From Phlyctochytrium arcticum (taxonomy: Eukaryota; Chytridiomycota; Chytridiomycetes; Chytridiales; Chytridiaceae), in contig JAHLKI010000021.1 in NCBI GenBank assembly GCA_025602905.1, positions 310,001 through 374,000 of the forward strand: 64,000 bases of DNA, read 5' to 3'. The notes under the pieces are model-generated. The model saw only the letters and a list, made by a program, of their open reading frames with translations. It made no database searches and was not told the DNA's origin. Positions within the stretch are counted from its first letter, which is position 1, and each line of letters begins with the position of its first letter. Of the stretch, positions 44,701 through 55,841 are shown in pieces. The position numbers were made by a program, and so were the translations under genes.

Positions 44701-46526
44701 ACGGTCTTTGATGGAACAGCTCATGTGTACAGATGTGGACCAGCGGCTTGGGACTAACAGTGCAGATGACGTGAAACGGCATTCTTTCTTCACGGACATT
44801 AACTGGAATACACTGTTAAAGGAAGAGGCCTCGTTTGTTCCCAAAATCAAAGGAATGGAGGATACTGATTATTTCGACGATCGGGGGGCCAACGACTTGT
44901 CCGGAGCTGTGGATGAGGATGACGAGGAAGTAGCGAGTGTACCTGAGCCGCCAACAACTCCGTCAGCTAGTAGTGCACCGGCTTCGTGGAGCCTGAGGAG
45001 AATGAGCGTAATGAATGCGCAAGATGCTGCACAGGCGGCGGCGGCGGCGGCCAGGAGGTGGGAAGGCGGTGAGCAAGGTCCAGGACAGCCAGGTAGTCCT
45101 GCAACAGGGACTGGTAGCGTGGGTGCCGCTCAGAAACAGGCGTCGGAATACTCATCGCCTTTAAGTTCCCCGGCCCCCATCAGTGGGCCGTCAGTTGGGG
45201 AGACGGCTAGCATGCCTTCTCCTCTACAGCACACGGAATCGGCACCTGATTTCGGTGAATTTGTTTACAAAAATTTGCCTTTATTGGAGAAGGCCAACAA
45301 CGATGTTGTCCGTCGGCTCAGATCCGAATCGATGAGTGGCTCAATGAGTGATAGCGGAAGTCGATCAAGGCATAGGTCATCGCCAGCTGGCGTCGCTAGC
45401 CTCTCGCCTTTCCGTTCTTTGACTGGGCTCGTACCGCCAAGTCCTAGTCCAGGGGCACTTTCCCCACGGGCCGTCAACGCGGCTATTAACCCAGCTCATT
45501 CTCAATCAGTTGCCAATAGCTTGGACAGCAATTCCCGGAATCTCTCTTTCAGTGGCAGTCTGCCACCTCCGGCTCCTTTCTTACTTTCGAGCGGTTTACC
45601 CATGCCAAGTCCACCCCTCACCACAGCTGCCGGCGACACACCCAAAATTTCCCGATCGCGCCTTGTGGAAGTTGAATTGGCCGCGCGCCGCAACTCACTA
45701 CCTTCACGGCTACGAGCAAGTAGCTTTAGCCAAGGTATTCCCTCACAACTCTCACCACCCGCACCGGGCATGTCCCCGCCCACACCACAGAGCTCTCATA
45801 TGGGAGGTGACTCGTCACCAGGAGAGTATCTTCAGACGGCCAAAGAGCAACTCAGAAAGGAGAAGGGACCAGTACCGATGGTACCACTGCCACCCAGTGC
45901 CATACCGCTCGACCGACCGTCAAATCACAGTATGCTTCCTGCGATTCCTCTACCACCCGGCGTGAAGCCTGCAACCGCTGCCCCTCCTGTCGCTGTCAAA
46001 ACACCGACCGGCGGACTACGCCAAATGGATGTTCTCATTGCTGATGACAATCCTGTCTCGCTACGCATCTTGGAAAAGATGCTTAGCATGCTTGGTTGCC
46101 GGTGCGTTATTGTCCGGAATGGTGCTGAAGCCATTCGGTGCGCCATGGGGGAAGTCAAGTTTGACGTCATTTTCATGGATATTCGTATGCCTATTGGTAA
46201 GTAGAACATCTCGGATCCATTTTCTAGCCAACATTACTAACACGAAGGTATTTGTAGTTGATGGTGAGACGGCCGCTCGAATGATCAAATCCACAACCAA
46301 CGTCAATCAAACAACGCCCATTGTGGCTATCACCGCCTACGAGCAAACTTTCCATATGAGTCAAGGTTTTGACGACACCATGTCGAAGCCAGTCACCAAA
46401 GATGTTCTTTGGCGCATTCTTGTCGCTATCGAAAGCAGGAAAGAGGGTTGCCTTCCACCGCCACCAACACCAGCCGCCGTGCCGAGCGTTATAGGCGCCA
46501 TATTAGAAGCACCTTCAACACCTTGA
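38723..46526 (+). CDS. RIM15: RIM15/Greatwall-family kinase with PAS, C2HC finger and response-regulator domain (2580 aa)
   Basis: Exons 38723-46196 and 46258-46526. The N-terminal third is disordered and Ser/Pro-rich. A PAS domain (~990-1110: [22 protein letters not shown]) and a C2HC finger (~1217-1240: CNICERSVP...HSEAC) follow. The AGC kinase domain starts at ~1679 ([19 protein letters not shown]), with HRDLKPDN at ~1801, DFG at ~1821 and GTPDYLAPE at ~1925. The ~100-residue insert between DFG and APE is the hallmark of Greatwall/MASTL and Rim15. A receiver domain ends the protein: [15 protein letters not shown], phospho-acceptor Asp ~2486 in FMDIRMP, TAYE and K of MSKPVTKD. In yeasts, Rim15 integrates nutrient signals for quiescence through endosulfine and PP2A. 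The architecture is complete; no key residue is missing. Confidence 0.93.
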
Positions 46527-46936
46527 ATTATCTTTACGATCTTCCCTTTGTGGACTAAAACTGCAACTTTTATCCCTGTCACCACATCCCCTCTGATTTT
46601 CGCGAAGATCAGAGTTCCACCCACCTCGTCTGACACGCTCCACAACTTTTCATTTACCGCTCATCTATACTCTTTCTTCATTGATTCTCGTTTGCCGAAT
46701 TTCGGCACTAGTACTATTCCTCTCTGTATACCACTTTCGACCCATGACTTTTCGTATTTTCTCATGATCGTTTCATTAATAATATGATGTGAGAAATATC
46801 GCTATGTAGTCTATTTAAATGGCCTAATGGGATGCGCCCAGCGCACGGTCTGCTCTGAAATCTGTAGTTCCACAAAGGTGGCTCTAGCGGAACAGAAAAT
46901 ATGAGGTGTAGTGTACTCGCCAATCGATTATGAAAT
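46527..46936. other. Convergent intergenic region
   Basis: The 3' flanks of the kinase gene and of the membrane-protein gene on the opposite strand. Nothing further is recognised. Confidence 0.45.
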
Positions 46937-48065
46937 TTAGAACTCATCATCCCAGTCATGGCCGTAGGGATGTTTTGATTCAGGAGCAGCTTGATTGCCA
47001 ACGACGGAAGAAGATTTACCCTCACCGTACTGAGAACCTGTCGCTGCCAAAGTTGTCAAGGAATACAAGAAAGTACCAAGACCAATGATGAGGGTAATGA
47101 TTGAAGCGAATGTTGGACCGAACCACTACAAACGTCCGAGAATATGAGAAAACAGTACAAGCAAGGTCGAATTCTGACGGTAAACCTACAGCGAGGAAGC
47201 GCGACTGCGCGAGAGATCCAAAGGAATGTGCCAACGCGACGGGCGCAATTCGATCCATCCTTCCTTGTCCAACCAATAAGGTCAACCCGACGTGCAAAAG
47301 AGTGTTGCCCAGTGTAGATGTGAGCTCGGCCACTGGAGCTACGACAAATGTGTGGGTCCGCTCCAATGTCATTAACTGGGTCTTTGCGAATATGGCGCGC
47401 TCATCTTTGCGTCGGTACAGGCTCATCTAGGGTAACTAATACGTCAGGGTCATGTAGCGAGGGCTTGAGATGTCATGATAACTCACACGAGCGGCCAACC
47501 TTCCAATCATTGCCAGACATTCACCAGCCGCCCAACCAATTCCGAGAGAATACAGAGCTGTCAACGCCTTTTGCGCACGAGTACCCGGTCCGGCAGCGTC
47601 CGCAGCCGCATCCAGAGTAGGCCACCAGTACATTGCAGTTCCGCGAATAAAAGTTTCGCATATCCCCACCATCAAAAAGGTCAGGGCACCTCCTCCAACC
47701 GACTGGGGTGAGATCTTCTTTTCGAAATAACGAAACGGAAGTCTGGAGCTCAATCCAATATACCACGCCAAGACGCCAAACAATACATATTTCAAATTGA
47801 AATTCGGGGAATAATCCAGACCGGGTATGACGAGGATACGGAGGAGGATGGTTGGGACGAGTAGGGTGAATGCAAAGAGAGGAAATACGATTCGGGCGAG
47901 AAGGGTGAGACGTTCGAGCTTCTTGGGGTCGGGGAATAGACCTGTAGCCAGAAATTCGGCCTCTGTTGGTGGGCGAGGCCCTTTTCCTGACGGCTTCTTC
48001 GGTGGCACCGCCTTTGCCGTTTTTATTCGAGCAGGCTCGTCCTCTACTGCTGTGATTTTGGCCAT
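46937..48065 (-). CDS. Polytopic membrane protein of unknown function (334 aa)
   Basis: Exons 48065-47487, 47426-47190 and 47125-46937 join in phase 0 throughout, with the first ATG giving MAKITAVEDEPAR. A ~65-residue basic, Pro-rich cytosolic N-terminus precedes about seven hydrophobic segments, including VFPLFAFTLLVPTILLRIL, YVLFGVLAWYIGLSS, ALTFLMVGICETFIRG, ALTALYSLGIGWAAGE and ITLIIGLGTFLYSLTT. The tail is hydrophilic and acidic (HPYGHDWDDEF). Conserved-looking charged residues inside helices (Glu in ICETFIRG and AAGECLAM) suggest function in the membrane. I do not recognise the family. Confidence 0.75.
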
Positions 48066-48506
48066 TTCAATGCGTGAGCGTAACAAATTCGACCAAAAAT
48101 TCGACGGTCAAATCGCTGGTCGACATTTCCGGAACTCCGTTGAGCGGTTCAATTTAAATACTTTTAGACAAATTGCGTTGTTGCCCCAGCAACACGGGGT
48201 TTTCAACTTTTGCGGGGTTTGACAGCTGTCATTTCGGCATTTCTCTCACCAGCTGTGATAGCAGAGAAATGTAGTGTTGACGACGAATGTCGGCTCGTTA
48301 TCGTCAAAGTCGTTGATTATTTATTTTAATGACATTTGTTCACCTACACCTATACAAAGCGGCGTTCCAGTATGTTTCCACGTTCTTGACGACACCCAAC
48401 CGCCTCGAAGAACGTTGAGATCTGGTAAGTAAACAAAAGTCTTCCTCACTTCAGTTATATTATAAAGTTATTCTAAAGCGGATGCGGGCGTACCATTAAT
48501 TTGTCT
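48066..48506. other. Intergenic region
   Basis: The promoter of the polytopic membrane protein (reading left) and the 3' flank of the Ctr gene. No other feature is recognised. Confidence 0.45.
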
Positions 48507-48989
48507 CTATCGGCGGCCATGATATCTTTCCGGGTGGACGGTGGTGAATAGGAGAGTTCCCACTGCTAATCCAAGCGTGATTGAAGCGAAAAATCCCACA
48601 TTGTAGGTCATCACAAGAAGCATACAAATAAAGCTTCCCACAATAGAAACTAGCCGAAAGGCTGCGCGCATCAAACGTATCCTGATGATGTCTATACTAG
48701 CTCTGGTCCTATCTGCTCGCTCGACCGAAGTATCCGATAAAGCACTGGCTAGTAATGGTTGGTGTTCTGAGTACAGTTCATCAGAATGACTTGTAAGTGA
48801 ATCCTGGCCGCCACCGGGGCGTTCGTAGGTGTCAATGAGACGCTCTTGGAAGATCCGCCAAGCTTCATATACCAGGGCGAGCAGAAAACACGCAAGGCAG
48901 GCGCTTGCATACTGTAGGCCGTTGCACGCCTGAAGCCCCTCAAAGAGAAAGTAGTCTCCGTATCCTGTATGAAAATACATCTTCATCAT
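48507..48989 (-). CDS. Ctr-family copper transporter (160 aa)
   Basis: The first ATG gives MMKMYFHTGYGDYFLFEG, the short extracellular Met-containing end that precedes TM1 (QYASACLACFLLALVYEAW) in Ctr proteins. A ~65-residue cytosolic loop leads to TM2 with MxxxM-like Met (CMLLVMTYNVGFF) and TM3 with a GxxxG helix-packing motif (GLAVGTLLF). MTYNVG is the most diagnostic segment. Trimers form a copper(I) pore at the plasma membrane or an internal membrane. The short N-terminus, without a long Met/His-rich stretch, resembles intracellular (Ctr2-like) members; an additional upstream exon is possible. Confidence 0.85.
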   Translation of the reverse strand: MMKMYFHTGYGDYFLFEGLQACNGLQYASACLACFLLALVYEAWRIFQERLIDTYERPGGGQDSLTSHSDELYSEHQPLLASALSDTSVERADRTRASIDIIRIRLMRAAFRLVSIVGSFICMLLVMTYNVGFFASITLGLAVGTLLFTTVHPERYHGRR

Positions 48990-51793
48990 GATGTTGCACA
49001 ATATTCCTCCCAAATCAATTCAAAGCTGTCCAATCGTTAAAACGAACAAACGGAGGATGATCCAAAGTTAAGGAAGATAATACTGTCGAATTCTGAGTGA
49101 GACCTGCAGTGAGCGGCCGTCGTTGTCTCATTTTTTAATGATATCACCGCAAAGTCCCTTTTTCGCCGCTGTTAGAAACAGTGGAGAAGTACACAAAAAT
49201 GGAAGCGCTTGGAGACCAAGTATGCCCATGTCAACCAGTGAAGTGAGAAATAGGATCTTGCCGATTGTTCCGTATTCCTAACAGATCAGAAGCGAACTCG
49301 AGCGCATTTTTCCCGTTCTTGGCAAGCTTTTTTTCGCAATTGTAGACATCAAAGCATAGTGCTCTAGCTTTGGATGGAGCAACTGGTCATAGTCGTTCAA
49401 ATCACAAGGCTTTTTCGCAAAAACCAAAGCGGATGGTGGAAAGGAGCCTCCGAGGTTTATTTCTGGAAATGGTAACTCTTTTCTTTCATTCGCACTTCTT
49501 TCACATGCAAACCACTCAAACTTGTGGCTGGAAAAGAGCACGGACTTGAATGTATTACAGATTTTTGGCCTTTCTATCTCTCCACCTTGTCCAACATGCA
49601 CGGAGGCTAATTGGTAACAATACCCGAATCTGAGAATGGTGCTTTGGCTCTTTTGCATCTCGGGCGTATTTCATGACAATTACTGAGGTGGCGGAAATTC
49701 GGATCGAAATGAAAACGATAGATTACGGGCGCTCTGCCGTGAGGGCCGGTGATTAAATCTACTCTTGAAGGCATCTGAAGAATACCTGCCACGCCATAGC
49801 AGCATTCGCACGTGAGTTGAAGCTTATTACCTGTCCTTCGTCGTAATTTTTAGATCTGACTGAGCCCAAGTCGCTATAGTCAGGTTGTGTACGCGTCGAC
49901 AGAAGCGTGCCCTCCACTGCTTAGAACCGAGCAATTCTGGGATCCCATTCATTCTTCTGGTCACACTAGGAGATCATTTCTTGAGTTTTGGGCTATTTGA
50001 GCATTGCCAAATCTAGTTAGATGGTCTTGGAAAACCCGTTGTGATCGGCCCCACATAGCTCGCTAATTCCACCTATGAGACTGCACAAAAGGTGCATGGA
50101 GTACTTCTCATTCTCATCTTGACTTCCATTGCCTCCTATACATCATAAATTGAGTCGAACCGCTCGGCCCCCATCAAAAGATCAACGGGTCATTCAGTGG
50201 GTATATATCGTAGAGTATGACGGTGATTGGTCGCACTGTTGGATCTGGGCTAGCCCGCGCGCCATATATATAAACATGAACTCTTTTTTAGGTGCTTTGA
50301 CAATGAGGGGAACTTGCTTTACTCCTGCTTCACTCCTTGTTACGTGTAGCAATCCCGCAAGTAAATTTTCATTGATGTTCATGTTCTACCTGCACCAGCA
50401 TCCGCGCATGTGTTTCAGGATTATGTTCAGTTTTGAATGTCGCGAGCATTGGGAGTCGGGGGTCGTGAGAGCGACCCCGTTCAGTTTGATCCAGTTCCCT
50501 TTTTTTGCAGTACGGGTTTCCGAATTATTTTTTGATGGCAGAAGCAGCAGCTTGAAAGTAGGTGGAAATAATGCTCTACCGTAACCATATTTCCCCATTT
50601 CCTGCTATACGTAACACAAAAGAAAGTTAACGGCTTTACGTGTCACAAGCTAGCGAATGCCTAAAAACATCACTCCCATTGATTCGCACGGAAAGCGCAG
50701 AAGGAGGATATATAGGAACATAATGTAATTACAGTAGATCGGCACTAGTCATGCACCTCCGGCTTGATATGCGCGGAGGAAAATATTATCATGCTTAATA
50801 GCATGATGTTTCAGAAACATCCTTATGTTTTAAAGCAACTTGTGGCCCCTGTTTTCGCCGAGATCAACTACCTCAACCTGCTCCGAACAGACAAAAAACA
50901 GGTTGTAATTCTGACGGAGAAATTTAGAAGGAAAATTAGATAATACTATCGTCCAACATAAACCTTGCACGGCCAAACAAAGATTGCGGAAAGTTGTTCA
51001 CCGATCTGTTGGCTGGAAGTTTTCCATATTCCAGTATACAAAAGTTGTGGTTCGCAAACGATACCTTTCGTACAATTCATTGTTTCGCAGAGGAAAATTA
51101 CTTTCAACCAAGCGTGCCATCAACCTGCACAGCTGCGAGGTCCGGGACCTCCCATAACGTGATCATTACTTGCTATGTACTGAGGGGCCATTGCTATCTG
51201 ACTAGGCCACTCCCGAGTTGTTGTAATGTCCACTACACATCTTCCTTTCAATGTGAAACAAAGAATCCTTTCCAGCCCGAGGTTGGATGCATAGAGAATA
51301 ACAGCTAATCCACTGAATCAACACATCTCTGCTTGAGCCATCCAAGCTTCCAGGTCGTACGGACGAGAAAGAGACTGCTATCGAAAACTACTGTAGAGTG
51401 CTAAAGTAAAAGTAAAAAGCAATGGGCGTGGCATCAAAGCAAAACATGATCTATGGGTGTGAATGAATCAGTAAATGTCCAGCTGCAAATCTTCAGGGGC
51501 CCCGACGTCGCGAGAGACGTAGCAAGCTCCTCCTCCCCCGGGACCCGCTTCGCATACGCGCTGCACACGTTTGAGACAAGTTGTACCGCGAGTCCTGGGT
51601 CTACCACGGATGTGGAAGTACCCATTGAAACATTATTCTAAGCGGCACTTTATAATCTGAGCATCGCTTCGAATTTCCCTCCCATCTCACAACAAGTCTT
51701 CCTACTCGACACTGCAACAACATACCACAACAGCGGTCTGGGATTCCATCTTCTGCTCCAAAACATTCTTCTGATACTACTCCTGTTTCCGCC
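48990..51793. other. Gene-poor 2.8-kb region upstream of the C2H2 factor
   Basis: Frames on both strands are short, lack consistent splice-joinable partners and have no recognisable domain (the longest are 126 codons at 49658-49278 minus and 151 codons at 50129-50584 plus). I find no tRNA, no inverted terminal repeats and no remnant of a transposase. It may hold a long regulatory region or 5' leader of the gene at 51794, or a non-coding RNA, but nothing in the sequence proves it. Confidence 0.45.
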
Positions 51794-52960
51794 ATGAATG
51801 ATTTTTTCGGCAATATTCAGACGGATTACCATCATAGTCCCTTAAGTACACATATCCATGGCACCAGTAGTTTTGCTTCGCCGTACGAAACTCATTCTGC
51901 AAACAACAACGTATTGACTGAAGGAGGACAACATCCTTTCCTGTCTGTCTCAACCATGTCTATGACATCGCCATCCTATGCACCATCTCCACCATTATCA
52001 GCTACACAGTCTGCCTTTCCGTATTACGGCCAGGCCAGTGGTCCAAACTCTCCATACACATCCTGCCCAACATTATCCTCTCCACTGACTCCCCAACACC
52101 CCTCCCAACATACACTGCCATCTCCTCCGCCTATGGATCCTCAGCTTCAACGCCAACAGCAGATGTTACAAGGCATGTACCATTCCCGAAAAAGTAGCTA
52201 TTCGCACCTACACGACGGCCGTGCCAGACACACGCAACAATCTCAACAACTTTATAATCAACCAACTGTGCTCTCTCATTACGGGGAATCTCCAATTACA
52301 CCTGCGAGTGAAGCAGACCATCGGTCATCACTAGCTGATCGTCGTATGAGCAAGCTTAGTTTGGACACCCAACTTCCGTACTTCAACCACAGCAACCCCA
52401 ATACCCCGCAAGACAGCAACCAGATCTATTCCGCTCACCCCAATTCGGGACATTCCGACAGCCACAACAATGAAGAAGAGCTTGAGGGTGAGGATGCTGA
52501 CAATGATGAAACCGATTCTGGGCAGGGGAATGATGGCGAGGACGATTCAAAAGGCGGTTCTCGTAGCCGCAACAAGAAGACATTTCCGTGTGATTTATGC
52601 GGTCGTCGCTTCACCCGAAACTACAATCTCCGCGAGCATATGCAAGTTCACGACTCTATTCGCGTTCGTCGTTTCCACTGCACTGAATGCCCTCGTTCAT
52701 ACTTCCGTAGTGCGGATCTGTCCCGGCATCGCAAATCCCAACACGCTCCCCCAATCCTTCTATGCATCTGCGGGGCTGCCTTCCGTCGTCCCGCACAAGC
52801 TCGCCGTCATCAAAGCGAATGCATGCGCCGTCTCCTCGGAGTCAATCCAGGTCAATCTACAATGCAGCAAATGCACGCATCACCTAACAACCACTCTTCC
52901 AATCATATGATGATGATGGGGCACCCTCAAACCATCGTGCCCAGCCAGCATGTGTGCTAA
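51794..52960 (+). CDS. C2H2 zinc-finger transcription factor, Crz1-like fingers (388 aa)
   Basis: Intronless. The first ~260 residues are Ser/Pro/Gln/His-rich and probably an activation region, followed by an acidic linker (EEELEGEDADNDETD). Three fingers are near the C-terminus: FPCDLCGRRFTRNYNLREHMQVH, FHCTECPRSYFRSADLSRHRKSQH and a short atypical third (LCICGAAFRRPAQARRHQSEC) that ends in Cys rather than His. The order and the RFTRNYNLREH helix resemble Crz1/Prz1-type calcium-responsive factors, but I see no clear PxIxIT calcineurin docking site, so that identity is tentative. A long gene-free region lies upstream, as is common for regulated transcription factors. Confidence 0.85.
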   Translation: MNDFFGNIQTDYHHSPLSTHIHGTSSFASPYETHSANNNVLTEGGQHPFLSVSTMSMTSPSYAPSPPLSATQSAFPYYGQASGPNSPYTSCPTLSSPLTPQHPSQHTLPSPPPMDPQLQRQQQMLQGMYHSRKSSYSHLHDGRARHTQQSQQLYNQPTVLSHYGESPITPASEADHRSSLADRRMSKLSLDTQLPYFNHSNPNTPQDSNQIYSAHPNSGHSDSHNNEEELEGEDADNDETDSGQGNDGEDDSKGGSRSRNKKTFPCDLCGRRFTRNYNLREHMQVHDSIRVRRFHCTECPRSYFRSADLSRHRKSQHAPPILLCICGAAFRRPAQARRHQSECMRRLLGVNPGQSTMQQMHASPNNHSSNHMMMMGHPQTIVPSQHVC

Positions 52961-53570
52961 TTCCGCCCAAACTATATAGATGTTATTCTCTCCCTTAGAC
53001 TATAGCCTACAGATGTTCTGCAAGTAATCTGGAAGAACTTGTTCACTTTAATGCTTCCCTCCAATCCTGTCTTTGGCTGCTTCTTCTTTGACAATTTGTC
53101 CCAGTACATAGTTTTAATGTTTTTTTACAATTTTTTCTTGACGAACAAAACTTTGGTTGTCTCGCTGACATCCAAATTGATCTCGCATAAGGCATCAGGT
53201 CCGAAAGATTAATTGCAATTGTTTGCAAACAAGGTAAAGCTGAAGGTAAATTTTAGGGGACAAGCCTGAGAAGATATCAAATTCATGATTCAGATGAGGG
53301 AATATGTGGCGCAGCCCACGCAAGTCCGCAACCTGGCAATCTTCAGCAACAAAATTCGCATAAGATCGGTTCAGTACACGAGCTGAGCCTCTTCCACCCA
53401 TACATTTCAAGCTTCCAGTCAGTGAGAGCTTTCTCTTGACAGGCTATCGGAACTCCTTGTTTTCAAGAGTAGGATCCACAGGCCTTGGCAGACGACTCCA
53501 CCTCTCGAGAGTAACCCACCAAAAATCCTTCAGAAGCCACTTCAATTTGGAACCCCGCAATAGCAGAGAT
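52961..53570. other. Intergenic region
   Basis: 3' flank of the zinc-finger gene and promoter of the phosphatase gene. The frame of the phosphatase continues upstream to ~53436 but has no ATG there. No other feature is recognised. Confidence 0.45.
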
Positions 53571-54132
53571 ATGCCTAATCCACCCCAGTATATTGAACCG
53601 CAAGAGGTTGCCGACATCATTCGTTCCAAAGAATTGATTCCAGGAAAGGACTATTTGATTGTTGATGTGCGAGGCGATGACTTTGGGGTCAGGGCTAGTG
53701 GCCAGAATTATGAAAGAAGGCTGCTTTAACCAATCTTATACAGTTTGGAAACATTCCGGGCGCCATAAACATTCCCAGCCACGAGTTCCTGGATCATCCG
53801 ACAGAATTTTTGGATAAGCTAGCGCCAATACCGAAAGTCATCTTTCACTGCGCGTTATCGCAAGGTGTGTAGTGTCACTTGGTACTATCTCCACATATGA
53901 AAGCCAAGCTCATCATGCTCTTCAAGTCCGAGGACCACGCTGTGCAATGGCATACGAGCAGGTGCGAGCAATTCAAAAGGGCCAGGAGGAGGCACAATCG
54001 TCCGCCCATTCCGGGGGCCCGCAGGAGGTACTGGTCTTGCGTGGAGGGTTTCAAAATTGGCAGACTCAGTATGGATCAGATATTACGTTGACTGAGAAGT
54101 TGGATGCTCAATTTTGGAAGGACTATCAATAG
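53571..54132 (+). CDS. Small rhodanese-fold phosphatase, Cdc25/Ych1/Acr2-like (147 aa)
   Basis: Exons 53571-53687, 53744-53864 and 53927-54132. The chain begins MPNPPQYIEPQEVADIIRSK and has the rhodanese pattern YLIVDVRGDDF...GNIPGAINIPS. The active-site loop HCALSQVRGP gives a Cys-(X)5-Arg phosphatase signature, with the six-residue loop of Cdc25/arsenate reductases rather than the shorter sulfurtransferase loop. It is split by an intron directly after SQ. The C-terminus (LVLRGGFQNWQTQYG) closes the fold. Yeast relatives are Ych1 and the arsenate reductase Acr2; fission yeast has Ibp1. Either phosphotyrosine phosphatase or arsenate reductase activity is possible; no arsenite transporter gene is nearby to favour the latter. 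Confidence 0.88.
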
Positions 54133-54446
54133 AAGTCATTAATTTTACTATGATCTGTGCTTCTGATACTCAGCACATTCAGGAATAGCTTTCGCAGCAT
54201 GTATGCATAGCACGGACAAATTGGCAAATGAAGACAAATCTCAGAACCAGTCGTACTCAACATTTAGATATTGTTACCGGTCCCTGTGAAGTTGAGCAGT
54301 ATTCAGCTTCGAGATATATAACACTCACATCCGTCACCTTTGAATTTACTATTCACAAGTTGAATGGGCAAGCATGGAGGGGTGCGGTGTATATTACGTA
54401 TTTGCCAGACCTCTTGAATGTCATTTATTGATCGGACACTTCGGAA

Positions 54447-54486
54447 GACTAGCGCAGAGTGGGATTGCGCCCACTCTGCGCTAGTC
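54447..54486. repeat. Perfect 17-bp inverted repeat with 6-nt loop
   Basis: GACTAGCGCAGAGTGGG at 54447-54463 is exactly complementary to 54470-54486, around the loop ATTGCG. Its right arm overlaps the stop codon of the phosphotransferase pseudogene (54481-54483). Thirteen bases of the arm (CTCTGCGCTAGTC) also occur inside that pseudogene at 54671-54683. It could act as a bidirectional 3'-end hairpin for the convergent transcripts. Confidence 0.85.
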
Positions 54487-55590
54487 CAGATTATTTGGTA
54501 ATGAAACTAAAAACTTGTTAACCCAACGTTCCAACATTCTGACGAAAGATGACCCATCCTCTTCCCAGCCATAAGCATGCTCAATGCGTAGAATCTGCCA
54601 CAGATACGGGAGGTCTGGACACTGGTGGACGCGTTCAATATCAAGCCAACCAAGTCTGGCTTCTCGCACTCTCTGCGCTAGTCGTTGCTCCCCGTCTCGC
54701 TCAAGGACGTACTCATAAGTCTCACACAGAGTTTCGTTCATTTGCTTCTCCTGATCTGTCAAGCCGTGACCTTCCATTAACCATGCGAGCCCATGGTCCA
54801 CCAGCTCTGCCGGTAAAATGACAGCCCCGTCCCAGTCGATGATACCCGTGTTACTGCTCCCTTCCACCATGATGTTTCTTGGATCTAGGTCCATGTGTTG
54901 CAAGGCTAGTCGCGTATCTGCGTCCATTATCAACTGTTCGAGATTCTCCCGAGCCTTTTTTTAGAGATGTCTCGCCGTCTCGTTATCACGATACTGGACC
55001 GCAACCATCCGCAACACATTGGCGAAAAGTCCTTTCATAGTTTTCCGATAGCAGGTTCGCCCCAATCAAAAAAACCCGCCAACGTTTAACCGTCGTTATC
55101 CATCCCGCCGTAAACACCCGATAGTCATCAGCCGAGTTGTTCCAAGTAGCATCCCCTGTATCCCCGCCAACTGTTCTGTTCAACGACGCTCCGCTTGGAC
55201 GACTGTGAGAGCAAGTCCCACGACTTTGATAGCGGCACGCCTTGTAGTCGCTCCATGACGGCCACTTGCCCAATCATTCCATACAGTTTTGGTACAGGAA
55301 CGAACGTTCGTTCGCTTTTCGAGCCAATGTTGCGTGGCGATCCCGGATAGATGTTCTTCTTGGTGATCATCCGTAATTGGAATTCGTAGCGCTATGGGCA
55401 CTGAGTTCCCCTCAATGCCCATCGTGGCAAAATAGACCCGGTTGTAGCCTCCGTATGCTGCTTGATCAGCAGGATCAATGATGAGCATAAGCCTTCCATG
55501 GCGCAAAACGTAAAGGGGACTAATCCTTCTCGCATTGATCGAGCTACGGCAACAGATACGACGAAAAACAGCTTCAGGGAGCACTGTTCT
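54481..55590 (-). pseudogene. Broken APH/choline-kinase-like phosphotransferase
   Basis: The last frame (54933-54481) keeps the catalytic loop LQHMDLDPRNIMV and the metal-binding IIDWDGA of the aminoglycoside-phosphotransferase fold. Upstream coding signal continues in pieces in different frames: YGGYNRVYFATMG and LRIPITDDH with HWLEKRT in one, PVPKLYGMIGQVAVMERLQG in the next, then QLAGIQGMLLGTTRLM in a third. The switches coincide with short tandem duplications (four bases in GTTCGTTC near 55299-55314; five bases CTGTT twice at 55171-55180), and more stops follow around 55040-54960. No splice sites explain them. It was probably a kinase-like phosphotransferase of unknown substrate; an assembly error is a less likely alternative given the duplicated bases. 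Confidence 0.75.
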
Positions 55591-55841
55591 TGCCGCTTTT
55601 TTTCGTGATGACTTTGGCTATGTGTAAGCATCTTGCGCATGTCTCCGCCATATGATAAAAGGCATCGTGATTGTTCTCGCAGATAACTCGATGCGGTTCC
55701 AAAAAGGGTACCGTACATTCTGTTGAATTTCTGCAAAAGGCCGCGTTTTGGTCAGGTCAGAACCTTGAACTCGTACTCAGGTGTCTTGTCGGCCAAAAAT
55801 CTGTACATTTGCCTCAAACAAAACCTGGCACTGGGATAGGA

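Noticed and set aside
49278..49658. 126-codon minus-strand frame
   Set aside because: Biased neither in composition nor in splice context; no recognisable motif. Left as non-coding.
54447..54486. Reading the hairpin as a bacterial-type rho-independent terminator
   Set aside because: The genome is clearly eukaryotic (introns, signal for GPI, ciliary genes) and there is no T-tract after the stem.
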